NCBI GenBank assembly: GCA_910576935.1 | Contig: CAJTKG010000002.1 | Location: 1 to 64,000, forward strand | Reading direction: 5' to 3' | DNA: 64,000 nt | Source: an uncultured Muribaculaceae bacterium | GTDB lineage: Bacteria; Bacteroidota; Bacteroidia; Bacteroidales; Muribaculaceae | Part shown: piece by piece, positions 17,186-23,919 of the stretch | Layout of the letters: every line of letters starts with the position of its first letter | How positions within the stretch are numbered: position 1 is the stretch's first letter | Program-made: the position numbers and the translations under genes | Notes under the pieces: generated by a model | What the model was told of the DNA's origin: nothing | Database searches by the model: none | What the model saw: only the letters and a program-made list of their open reading frames with translations

Positions 17186-17544
17186 GGACTGTCGTCTGAA
17201 AGAAGAAAATCCCTTACGACTATTGCATTGTTGTGTTCTTGGTCGTGCGATGAATATAGCAGGGTAACCGTCGTGTGCGCTGAAAGAGTTGTGGCAAGTG
17301 TCGCAGCGGCGGGATTGCCGGCCAACTCTGCGGCATATTTTTCTTTGAATGAATCCCAGCGATTGTCGGGGTCGGCGTGAAACCATTCTCGCAGTTCGGT
17401 CGACGGCGCAATTTCTTTATCCCATAGATCGTAGTGGAATGTTTCGTGTGACATTCCCCGAGGCCATAGGCGGTCGATATAGACTCTGTAGCCGTCGTCG
17501 GGCGACGCGGCATCATAGGCGCGTTTAAGTTTGTATGAAGTCAT
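17182..17544 (-). CDS. DUF488 family protein
   Basis: 120 residues with the family's marks: KRAYDAASPDDGYRVYIDRLWPRG near the start, LREWFHADPDNRW and a 'vTLLYSSHDQEHNNAIVVRDFL' end. DUF488 proteins are small, cytosolic and of unknown function; some are tied to stress or metal response. The 3' end overlaps that of the DUF5131 gene on the other strand, so their transcripts are antisense there. Confidence 0.87.
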   Translation of the reverse strand: MTSYKLKRAYDAASPDDGYRVYIDRLWPRGMSHETFHYDLWDKEIAPSTELREWFHADPDNRWDSFKEKYAAELAGNPAAATLATTLSAHTTVTLLYSSHDQEHNNAIVVRDFLLSDDSP

Positions 17545-17584
17545 GGCTGATAGCGTTGATTAGTGTAGTATTAACGCTTGTCGG

Positions 17585-18160
17585 TCAATAAAGTTGGATG
17601 GTCTTAATGACACGTGCGGGATTGCCTCCCACGACCGAACGCGGTGCGACGTCATGAGTGACAACCGCGCCGGCAGCAATAACCGCGCAGTCGCCTACCG
17701 TCACACCGGGCAGTATTGTGGCACCTCCGCCTATCCACACGCTATTGCCTATAGTCACAGGCTCGGCCCATTCCACACCGGTGTCGCGTTCTACAGGGTC
17801 GAGGGGATGGCATGCCGTATATATGCTTACATTCGGACCTATAAACACGTTGTCGCCAAAACTTACGCGTCCCTCATCAAGGATCGTAAGATTGAAATTG
17901 GCGAAAAAGTTTTCTCCAATGCTGATATTGCAGCCGTAATCACAACGAAAAGGACTGTTGAAATGAAACCGTTTGCCACAGCTTCCCAACAATTGCCTGA
18001 TTATCTCGTCACGTCGGGCTGTATCGCTCGGACGGATCATATTGAATTCCCACAGAAGCTCGCGTGTTACCTCCAGACGTCTCAAAAACTCGGGATGTAC
18101 AGCGTCATATACCTCACCGTCAAGCATCTTCTGCCATTCTTTTTCAAAATCTTTATCCAT
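17585..18160 (-). CDS. Sugar O-acetyltransferase (maltose/galactoside type)
   Basis: 191 residues. N-terminal Mac domain (KMLDGEVYDAVHPEFLRR, about 9-65) followed by a left-handed beta-helix of hexapeptide repeats (NISIGENFFANFNLTILD to VVGGNPARVIK). The catalytic histidine sits in IYTACHPLDP. Family members acetylate maltose, galactosides or Nod factors with acetyl-CoA; in most bacteria the true substrate is unknown. Divergent from the SRP RNA gene. Confidence 0.88.
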   Translation of the reverse strand: MDKDFEKEWQKMLDGEVYDAVHPEFLRRLEVTRELLWEFNMIRPSDTARRDEIIRQLLGSCGKRFHFNSPFRCDYGCNISIGENFFANFNLTILDEGRVSFGDNVFIGPNVSIYTACHPLDPVERDTGVEWAEPVTIGNSVWIGGGATILPGVTVGDCAVIAAGAVVTHDVAPRSVVGGNPARVIKTIQLY

Positions 18161-18220
18161 AGCGTATGATAAGTTTGAGATGTAAAATTACTAAAAAAAT
18201 ATCTAAAATCGGAATCATGC

Positions 18221-18251
18221 TTGTTCGGAACGAAAAAAAGTTGTAACTTTG
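18221..18251 (+). promoter_or_regulatory. Promoter of SRP RNA
   Basis: TTG at 18221-18223 and TAACTTTG at 18244-18251, 20 bases apart, ending just before the RNA. Confidence 0.65.
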
Positions 18252-18254
18252 TCG

Positions 18255-18358
18255 TCGGGTAAGTCCTACACGACCAGCTCCCCGAGAATCCCCCAGGTCT
18301 TGACCGAAGCAAGGGTATCGGGTTGTAGCGGTGCGATGTAGTAAGCTTACCCTTTTTT
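18255..18358 (+). ncRNA. ffs: Small signal recognition particle RNA (4.5S-type)
   Basis: GGGTAAG (18257-18263) pairs with CTTACCC (18346-18352), followed by TTTTTT (18353-18358), giving one long hairpin of about 96 bases with its own terminator. The apical part contains CCCAGGTCTTGACCGAAGC, which aligns with the Ffh-binding domain IV (CAGGTC...GAAGCA) of bacterial SRP RNA. The RNA forms SRP with Ffh and targets membrane proteins. The tip reads UUGACC where E. coli has a GGAA tetraloop with its closing pair. Ends are inferred from the closing stem. Confidence 0.85.
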
Positions 18359-18420
18359 ATTTCCGCAAGCCGGCTGTGGGGGTGAGGGTAGAGCCGAGGA
18401 GGACGAGTGTCGGTCGGCGT

Positions 18421-18867
18421 TTATAGTTTTGAAAATACGCCGCGCACTGACATCTCCGTCTCCATATCGTTCTCTTTGAGTTCTCCGGTAGACATATCGA
18501 TGCAGATAGGCTTTGATTTGAAGCCGTTCGACCAATATAAGCCGTTTGACAACTCCTTGCATCCGAATTCTCTTAACGCTGTGTTTATCGAGATCGAGTG
18601 ACGATAGATATAGGTCATTTGTTCGGGCGAGGGATAATAGTCCGAGGGAACTTTGTGCCCCCATTTTGTATTTATTGAATCGTTTAGAAAAAGCAGGAAA
18701 CAATTGTTGCCCTCGTTGATTACGAGACCTTGCTTGGTTGCTGATGATTTGAAAACATCATCAGCCTTCTCCCATTCTTCAATTGTGAGATAACGTGTTG
18801 CTTCGCCTTTAGAGGTGACTTTAAGCGAGAGATTCCGGGGCTTTGGTGTCGGCGTGTTGTTGCTGCC
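18421..18867 (-). pseudogene. In-frame continuation of the kinase gene past its UGA: lectin-like/Fib_succ-type domain
   Basis: Directly after the kinase's TGA (18870-18868) the same frame stays open for 148 codons to a TAA at 18423-18421. It begins GSNNTPTPKP, a Pro/Thr linker, then LSLKVTSKGEATRYLTIEEW and GLVINEGNNCFLLFLND, and ends with GLYWSNGF...CIDMSTGEL...SVRGVFSKL. The end resembles the 'YWSSteY...a..l.F..G.......ySVRpV' close of Fibrobacter-succinogenes-paralogous/DUF1566 domains. The first internal ATG is at 18618, in mid-domain, so it is unlikely to be a separate gene. Either a nonsense mutation cut the domain off, or the UGA is read through, or the base is a sequence error. Confidence 0.65.
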
Positions 18868-20295
18868 TCACTCAACATTCTTTAGAGAGACAAAGAAAAT
18901 CAGAGTCGAGTTAGGCTCGATACTGCCAGGTACGCCGGCTGCTCCGTAGGCGAGCTCGGCAGGTATGTACAGCGTCCATTTCGAGCCGACGGGCATGAGT
19001 TGCAGCCCCTCCGAAAATCCCGGTATAACAGCGTCTAAAGGAAAAACGACATTTTCGCCTTTGTCGAAGACTGTACCGTCGGTAAAACTGCCCACATAAT
19101 CGACCTTTACATTTGAGCCCGGCAACGGCCGTGGGCCTTTGCCATTCACGTGTATTTCATACTGTAACCCTGAGGCTGTCGTGGTTACCTCAAAGCGCTT
19201 GCCGTTTTGGGCAAGATATTCTTTGCCCGGGTCGGTAGGCTCGACTGCTTCTGTGACCTCAACCGGTGGCTCGGCGGGCTTGCTCGTTGTTGTCAGCATT
19301 ACCGATGCGATCACGGCTGCGACAATGATTACGGCTACAGCGATAATAATACCTTTATGCTTGCGCTTGCCGTCGTTGGCGTTGATGACGACGTTGTCAT
19401 CTTTGACTGTCTGCCGGCCGATTTTTTTGTTATTCTTTGATTTTGTTTTAGTTTTATCGTTTTCGTCCGGCTTGTCGGGTTTATTGTCGGGTGTTTCGAT
19501 CATTTTGACAACTTCGGCGGCTGTGGGACGATTGGCCGGATCTGCGTCGAGGCATCTGTTGATAACTTCACGCACCGTAGCCGGGATGTTGTCGGGCAGT
19601 ACGGGCATTTCGGCTCCGTGGAGTTGCATGACACCTCCTTGCCCGATAAAAGGGAGCTCGCCTGTGGCGATTTCGATGGCAGACGCACCAAGAGCCCAGA
19701 TGTCAGACTCCGGGCCATAAGCCGGCGAGGCCTTGAAAAGCTCTGGCGACATATATGAAATAGATCCTGAAACTTGTTCCGACACCACAGAGCGTGAGTT
19801 GCGTCGCAGCGTGGCGCGCATGTTGCGGCTGAGGCCGAAGTCGGTGATGACAAAGCTGCCGTTTGTTGTGCATAGCACGTTGTCGGGCTTGATATCGCGG
19901 TGTACTATGCCTGCTGCGTGAAGATATGACAGTCCTGCCGCGACATCGGCGATGAAACGGCGGAGGGCTTCCGGCGTGCACGAGCCGACAAGGTCGGCGC
20001 TTGATGCCGGACAATAGGTCATGACGAGATATGGCCGCGAGCCATCAACGTCGAAATAGTCAGGCCGCAGCAGATTAGTGTGGTTGAGATCGTGCACGTT
20101 GCTGAACTCACTACAGAATTCTTTTATGCCCTCGTCATCAAGGTGGATATATATTTTGATGGCTACATCTACGGCTGTACACATATCGGTGGCGTGCCAT
20201 ACCTCGCCGAAACTGCCGCGCCCCAGCCGGCGGTTAAGGCGGTATCGGCCGGCAAAGATGATGTCTTCTGCTATCACGTTATTGTCTGTTGTCAT
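18868..20295 (-). CDS. Ser/Thr protein kinase - membrane helix - FKBP-type prolyl isomerase fusion
   Basis: 475 residues from ATG at 20295 (the ATG at 20337 lies upstream of the -7 box). Kinase domain about 17-267: Gly loop GRGSFGEV, ATP lysine in VAIKIY, HRDIKPDN catalytic loop, DFGLS, YMSPEL and SDIWALG, so all key residues are there. A charged Lys/Asp linker (270-313) precedes one membrane helix (GIIIAVAVIIVAAVIASVML, about 315-334). The outer part (about 378-475) is an FkpA-like FKBP domain: VDYVGSFTDGTVFDKG, VIPGFSEGLQLMPVG, YGAAGVPGSIEPNSTLIF. Cytoplasmic kinase with a periplasmic isomerase is inferred. Typical PknB kinases carry PASTA repeats instead. Confidence 0.9.
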   Translation of the reverse strand: MTTDNNVIAEDIIFAGRYRLNRRLGRGSFGEVWHATDMCTAVDVAIKIYIHLDDEGIKEFCSEFSNVHDLNHTNLLRPDYFDVDGSRPYLVMTYCPASSADLVGSCTPEALRRFIADVAAGLSYLHAAGIVHRDIKPDNVLCTTNGSFVITDFGLSRNMRATLRRNSRSVVSEQVSGSISYMSPELFKASPAYGPESDIWALGASAIEIATGELPFIGQGGVMQLHGAEMPVLPDNIPATVREVINRCLDADPANRPTAAEVVKMIETPDNKPDKPDENDKTKTKSKNNKKIGRQTVKDDNVVINANDGKRKHKGIIIAVAVIIVAAVIASVMLTTTSKPAEPPVEVTEAVEPTDPGKEYLAQNGKRFEVTTTASGLQYEIHVNGKGPRPLPGSNVKVDYVGSFTDGTVFDKGENVVFPLDAVIPGFSEGLQLMPVGSKWTLYIPAELAYGAAGVPGSIEPNSTLIFFVSLKNVE

Positions 20296-20312
20296 ATTCA
20301 AAGCATTTATTG

Positions 20313-20320
20313 CAAAAGTA
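20313..20320 (-). promoter_or_regulatory. -7 box of the kinase gene
   Basis: TACTTTTG on the minus strand, 18 bases before the ATG at 20295. No clear -33 TTTG. Decides against the start at 20337. Confidence 0.5.
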
Positions 20321-20353
20321 GTGATTTTGTTCGTCATACATTCATCTTCCCTT

Positions 20354-20393
20354 AAAAAACTATCGGCGACCTCGCAGAGCGGGGTCGCCGATA
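20354..20393 (-). terminator. Terminator of rpsA
   Basis: TATCGGCGACC pairs with GGTCGCCGATA (20361-20371 with 20383-20393), followed on the minus strand by TTTTTTAAG. Confidence 0.85.
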
Positions 20394-20415
20394 GGCTTAT
20401 GAAGCAAGTTGATTG

Positions 20416-22191
20416 TTACTTAGAGAGTTTCTCTTTGAGAGCGGCAAGAGCTTCGAGGTCGCCGAGAGTTGTTTTCTCGAGCGGAGTGTTGAGAGCGGGA
20501 GCGTCTTCAGCTTTCTTTGTCTGACGACGTGCTTTGCGCTCTGCAGCTTTCTCTGCGCGTACTTCGTCTTCGAAGATACGGCTGTGAGATAGGATTATGC
20601 GCTTGCTCTCCTTGTTGAATTCGATTACCTTGAAGTCGAGCTTTTCATCAACTTTGGCGGGCGTACCGTCTTCCTTGACAAGGTGCTTGGGTGTAGCGAA
20701 ACCTTCAACACCGTAGGGGAGGGCGATGACGGCGCCTTTGTCAAGCATCTCGATGATTGTGCCCTGATGAACTGAGCCTACAGTGAATACGGTCTCGAAT
20801 ACATCCCAGGGATTCTCCTCGAGCTGTTTGTGGCCGAGGCTGAGACGGCGGTTGTCTTTGTCGATGGCGAGGACTTCGACCTCTATGTCAGCACCGATCT
20901 GAGTGAATTCGCTCGGGTGTTTGATCTTCTTGGTCCATGAAAGGTCGCTGATGTGGATGAGACCGTCGACGCCTTCTTCGATTTCAACGAATACACCGAA
21001 GTTGGTGAAGTTGCGCACTTTGGCTGTGTGGCGGCTGCCGATGGGATATTTGGTCTCGATGTTTTCCCACGGGTCGTTCTTGAGCTGTTTGATGCCGAGG
21101 CTCATTTTGCGATCCTCGCGGTCGAGGGTGAGGATGACGGCTTCAACTTCGTCGCCGACTTTCATGAAGTCTTGAGCGCTACGGAGGTGCTGCGACCAAG
21201 ACATCTCGCTGACATGGATGAGGCCTTCGACACCGGGAGCGATTTCGAGGAATGCTCCGTAGTCAGCCATAACGACAACTTTGCCTTTGACTTTGTCGCC
21301 GACTTTGAGCTCGGGGTCGAGAGCTTCCCAGGGATGGGGATGGAGCTGCTTGAGGCCGAGAGCAATGCGTTTCTTCTCGTCGTCGAAGTCGAGGATGACG
21401 ACATTGAGTTTCTCGTCGAGCGAAACAACTTCGCTGGGGTGGTTGACGCGACCCCAGGAGAGGTCGGTGATGTGGATGAGGCCGTCTACGCCGCCAAGGT
21501 CGATAAACACACCATAGTCGGTGATGTTCTTGACGATACCTTCGAGTATCTGGCCTTTTTCGAGTTTCGAGATGATTTCGCGTTTCTGCTGCTCGAGCTC
21601 GGCCTGGATGAGAGCCTTGTGTGATACAACAACGTTCTTAAACTCTTCGTTGATCTTGACAACCTTGAATTCCATTGTCTTGCCGACGAAGATATCGTAG
21701 TCGCGGATAGGTTTGACGTCGATCTGTGAGCCGGGGAGGAATGCCTCGATGCCGAATACGTCGACGATCATGCCGCCTTTTGTGCGGCATTTGATATAGC
21801 CTTTGATGATCTCGTCATTGGCGAGAGCGGCATTGATGCGCTCCCACGAGCGAGATGCGCGGGCTTTTTTGTGAGAGAGGATGAGCTGTCCCTTTTTGTC
21901 TTCCTGGTTTTCGATAAACACTTCTACGACGTCGCCGACCTTGATGTCGGGGTTGTAGCGGAATTCGTTCATCGGGATGATGCCGTCGCTCTTGTAGCCG
22001 ATGTTAACCACTGCCTCACGTTTGTTGAGAGCGATGATGGTACCTTCGATTACATCTTTGTCTTTGACGGTGTTGAGTGACTCGTCGTAAGTTTTGGTGA
22101 GCTCTTCGCGAGACTTTCCACCTTTGTTTTCGCCGTTTTCATAGGCGTCCCAGTCGAAGTCTTCGATAGGGCTGTTTTTGAGTTCGGTCAT
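20416..22191 (-). CDS. rpsA: 30S ribosomal protein S1
   Basis: 591 residues with six S1 RNA-binding repeats starting near residues 47, 133, 216, 302, 387 and 475 (typical 'GxvxxixdyGvFvdl.gvdGLiHisdlsw' pattern; repeats 1, 2 and 6 are more divergent, as usual). The acidic N-terminus and the Lys/Arg-rich C-terminus (EDEVRAEKAAERKARRQTKK) frame them. S1 unfolds and docks mRNA on the 30S subunit; in Bacteroidota, which do not rely on Shine-Dalgarno pairing, it should matter for most initiation. Single gene with own promoter and terminator. Confidence 0.97.
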   Translation of the reverse strand: MTELKNSPIEDFDWDAYENGENKGGKSREELTKTYDESLNTVKDKDVIEGTIIALNKREAVVNIGYKSDGIIPMNEFRYNPDIKVGDVVEVFIENQEDKKGQLILSHKKARASRSWERINAALANDEIIKGYIKCRTKGGMIVDVFGIEAFLPGSQIDVKPIRDYDIFVGKTMEFKVVKINEEFKNVVVSHKALIQAELEQQKREIISKLEKGQILEGIVKNITDYGVFIDLGGVDGLIHITDLSWGRVNHPSEVVSLDEKLNVVILDFDDEKKRIALGLKQLHPHPWEALDPELKVGDKVKGKVVVMADYGAFLEIAPGVEGLIHVSEMSWSQHLRSAQDFMKVGDEVEAVILTLDREDRKMSLGIKQLKNDPWENIETKYPIGSRHTAKVRNFTNFGVFVEIEEGVDGLIHISDLSWTKKIKHPSEFTQIGADIEVEVLAIDKDNRRLSLGHKQLEENPWDVFETVFTVGSVHQGTIIEMLDKGAVIALPYGVEGFATPKHLVKEDGTPAKVDEKLDFKVIEFNKESKRIILSHSRIFEDEVRAEKAAERKARRQTKKAEDAPALNTPLEKTTLGDLEALAALKEKLSK

Positions 22192-22226
22192 TTAAAAAAG
22201 TTAATAATTAGGTTAATTAAAATCGT

Positions 22227-22241
22227 GATGCCGTCGGCATC
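22227..22241 (-). promoter_or_regulatory. Small stem-loop in the rpsA leader
   Basis: GATGCC-GTC-GGCATC forms a six-pair stem in the roughly 60-base leader of rpsA. Ribosomal protein genes are often autoregulated at such sites; here that is only a suggestion. Confidence 0.35.
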
Positions 22242-22256
22242 TGTTTATTGCGACCG

Positions 22257-22287
22257 CAAAGATAATAATAATTTTCTTGAATACAAA
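22257..22287 (-). promoter_or_regulatory. Promoter of rpsA
   Basis: TTTG at 22287-22284 and TATCTTTG at 22264-22257 on the minus strand, 19 bases apart. Confidence 0.75.
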
Positions 22288-22452
22288 TAACTTACATTCT
22301 ATTTTTTTTGAAAAATTATCGGCAAAGTTTCCAATAAGAAGTGCAACGGCGATACACGCAAAATCCCGATGAAGTTCCCGCAGGGCTTATCCGATATGAT
22401 CGCTGCGGCATTTTCGTCCGGATCTTGCTTATGGTTAATCTATGTTAAACCG

Positions 22453-22484
22453 TTTGCAGATTCTTGGATAAACCACTACCTTTG
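22453..22484 (+). promoter_or_regulatory. Promoter of initiator tRNA
   Basis: TTTG at 22453-22456 and TACCTTTG at 22477-22484, 20 bases apart: full consensus, 14 bases before the tRNA. Confidence 0.8.
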
Positions 22485-22498
22485 CAGTCGAAAAACAT

Positions 22499-22573
<75 letters not shown>

Positions 22574-22575
22574 AT

Positions 22576-22612
22576 TAAAAAGCTGTCATAACAATGACAG
22601 CTTTTATTTTTT
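22576..22612 (+). terminator. Terminator of initiator tRNA
   Basis: TAAAAAGCTGTCAT pairs with ATGACAGCTTTTA, then TTTTTT. Begins three bases after the tRNA. Confidence 0.8.
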
Positions 22613-22767
22613 CAGGGGCTATACACCGCCTGGCTTTTCCGGCGCTTGTCGCGTAATAATGAGTGCACATCTACTCTAACTGACTTTAATAACTTCTCCA
22701 CCGAGGAAAGTTGTTGATCTCTTTTGCCGGCAGTTGACAGGCTGATAATGATAGTGATATATAAGAA

Positions 22768-22801
22768 GCTGCGGCCATGACTTTGATGTTGTGGCCGCAG
22801 C
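22768..22801 (-). terminator. Hairpin behind the flavin oxidoreductase gene
   Basis: GCTGCGGCCA pairs with TGGCCGCAGC with a 14-base loop; on the minus strand only TTCTTAT follows, so it is a modest terminator for the SbcDC/oxidoreductase operon. The remainder of 22613-22841 shows nothing I can name. Confidence 0.55.
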
Positions 22802-22841
22802 GTTGTTTTATCGGCTGAGGTATGATGGTTACTTATGAGAT

Positions 22842-23888
22842 TTATTCATCTCCGCCGAATGTCCGGCGTAGTTTCGGATTGACCGGGCCGAAGATGCAGC
22901 GCTCGTATTTGGTTTTGTAGATTTTGAAACATTGGTTGCAGCGGATGCAGCGTGAGCGTTCGAGTTCACCGGCTTTAAGCTTTGAGACAAAATCGGGTTG
23001 AGTCAACAATGTCCGGCCCATCGCTACCATGTCGACGCTCTCGAGTGCGCGGTCGATCGTCGCGCGTGAGTATATTCCCCCTACGAGTGCCACTGTAAGC
23101 CCGGGGACGGCCTCTTTGACTGATCGCGCCGAGTCGAGGAAATAGCATTCGGCGTCGCGCGGTTGTTTTGTAAAACTCATGCCGCTGATATCAAGCAGGT
23201 CGATGCCGGCATTATAAAGCGCTTGGGCATACGTGATCAGCATGTCTGTGTCGTTGACGCCCTCAAGGGTATTGTGGGCGTTTATCTTGACAAAGACACC
23301 GAGTCCGGGGCATGCGTGACGTATCTGTTCGACGATGCGGCAGACTATGGCTATGCGGTGCTCGTCAGAGCCGTTGTAGCTGTCTGTGCGCCGGTTGAGA
23401 TCGGAATTCAGCATGGTTGCCAGCAGATACCAATGGGCGGCGTGGATCTCTATAGCGTCGAAGCCGGCGCGTCGGGCCCTCACTGCCGCATCGACAAACC
23501 ATTGTTCTATCTGTTTGAGTTCGTCTATAGTGAGGGTGTTTATATCGGTAGGCATCATGCCTCTCGGGCCGGCATGTGATATCTGTGCGACGGCCAAGCC
23601 GCCATATCGGTGTATTTGTGCCGGGATGCAGCTGAGACCTTCAATTTTCGAGTCGTCGCCGATGCTTGGCTGAACTTCGTCGGCGCGCATGGCTATGTCC
23701 GGCACGATGCTGATATGTCCGGTGATAATTGTGCCGACATCGTGTGAGGCGAGTTGACCGTACATTTCAATCTGTGCGTCGCTTATTGTGGCGTCGCGAT
23801 TGCCGAGATGGTCGTTTGTCGCGCTGCGTATGATGCGGTTCACGGCTGTAAGAGGGCCTATTCTGATGGTGTCGAATGCTGATTTCAT
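22842..23888 (-). CDS. NADH:flavin oxidoreductase, Old Yellow Enzyme family
   Basis: 348 residues, FMN-dependent TIM barrel. Visible marks: NRIIRSATNDHLGN at the N-terminus, the FDAIEIHAAHWYLL segment with the substrate-site histidine pair region, FVKINAHNT, and VDMVAMGRTLLTQPDFV for phosphate binding. A C-terminal cysteine set (CIRCNQCFKIYKTKYERCIFG) looks like the iron-sulphur motif of 2,4-dienoyl-CoA-reductase-like members but no second domain follows. Probably reduces an activated alkene; substrate unknown. It follows sbcC by 31 bases and is likely in the same transcript. Confidence 0.87.
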   Translation of the reverse strand: MKSAFDTIRIGPLTAVNRIIRSATNDHLGNRDATISDAQIEMYGQLASHDVGTIITGHISIVPDIAMRADEVQPSIGDDSKIEGLSCIPAQIHRYGGLAVAQISHAGPRGMMPTDINTLTIDELKQIEQWFVDAAVRARRAGFDAIEIHAAHWYLLATMLNSDLNRRTDSYNGSDEHRIAIVCRIVEQIRHACPGLGVFVKINAHNTLEGVNDTDMLITYAQALYNAGIDLLDISGMSFTKQPRDAECYFLDSARSVKEAVPGLTVALVGGIYSRATIDRALESVDMVAMGRTLLTQPDFVSKLKAGELERSRCIRCNQCFKIYKTKYERCIFGPVNPKLRRTFGGDE

Positions 23889-23919
23889 GTATATATAACG
23901 TTGTGCAGGTATAATCGGT

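Noticed and set aside
18347..18703. 118-codon minus-strand frame overlapping SRP RNA
   Set aside because: It covers the SRP terminator stem and uses a different frame from the in-frame kinase tail; composition is not protein-like.
18868..18870. UGA read as selenocysteine in the kinase gene
   Set aside because: No selenoprotein family, no partner cysteine motif and no hairpin behind the codon like a bacterial SECIS; loss by mutation or read-through is simpler.
20953..21624. 223-codon plus-strand frame opposite rpsA
   Set aside because: Acidic repetitive translation mirrors the S1 repeats; no promoter or independent evidence.
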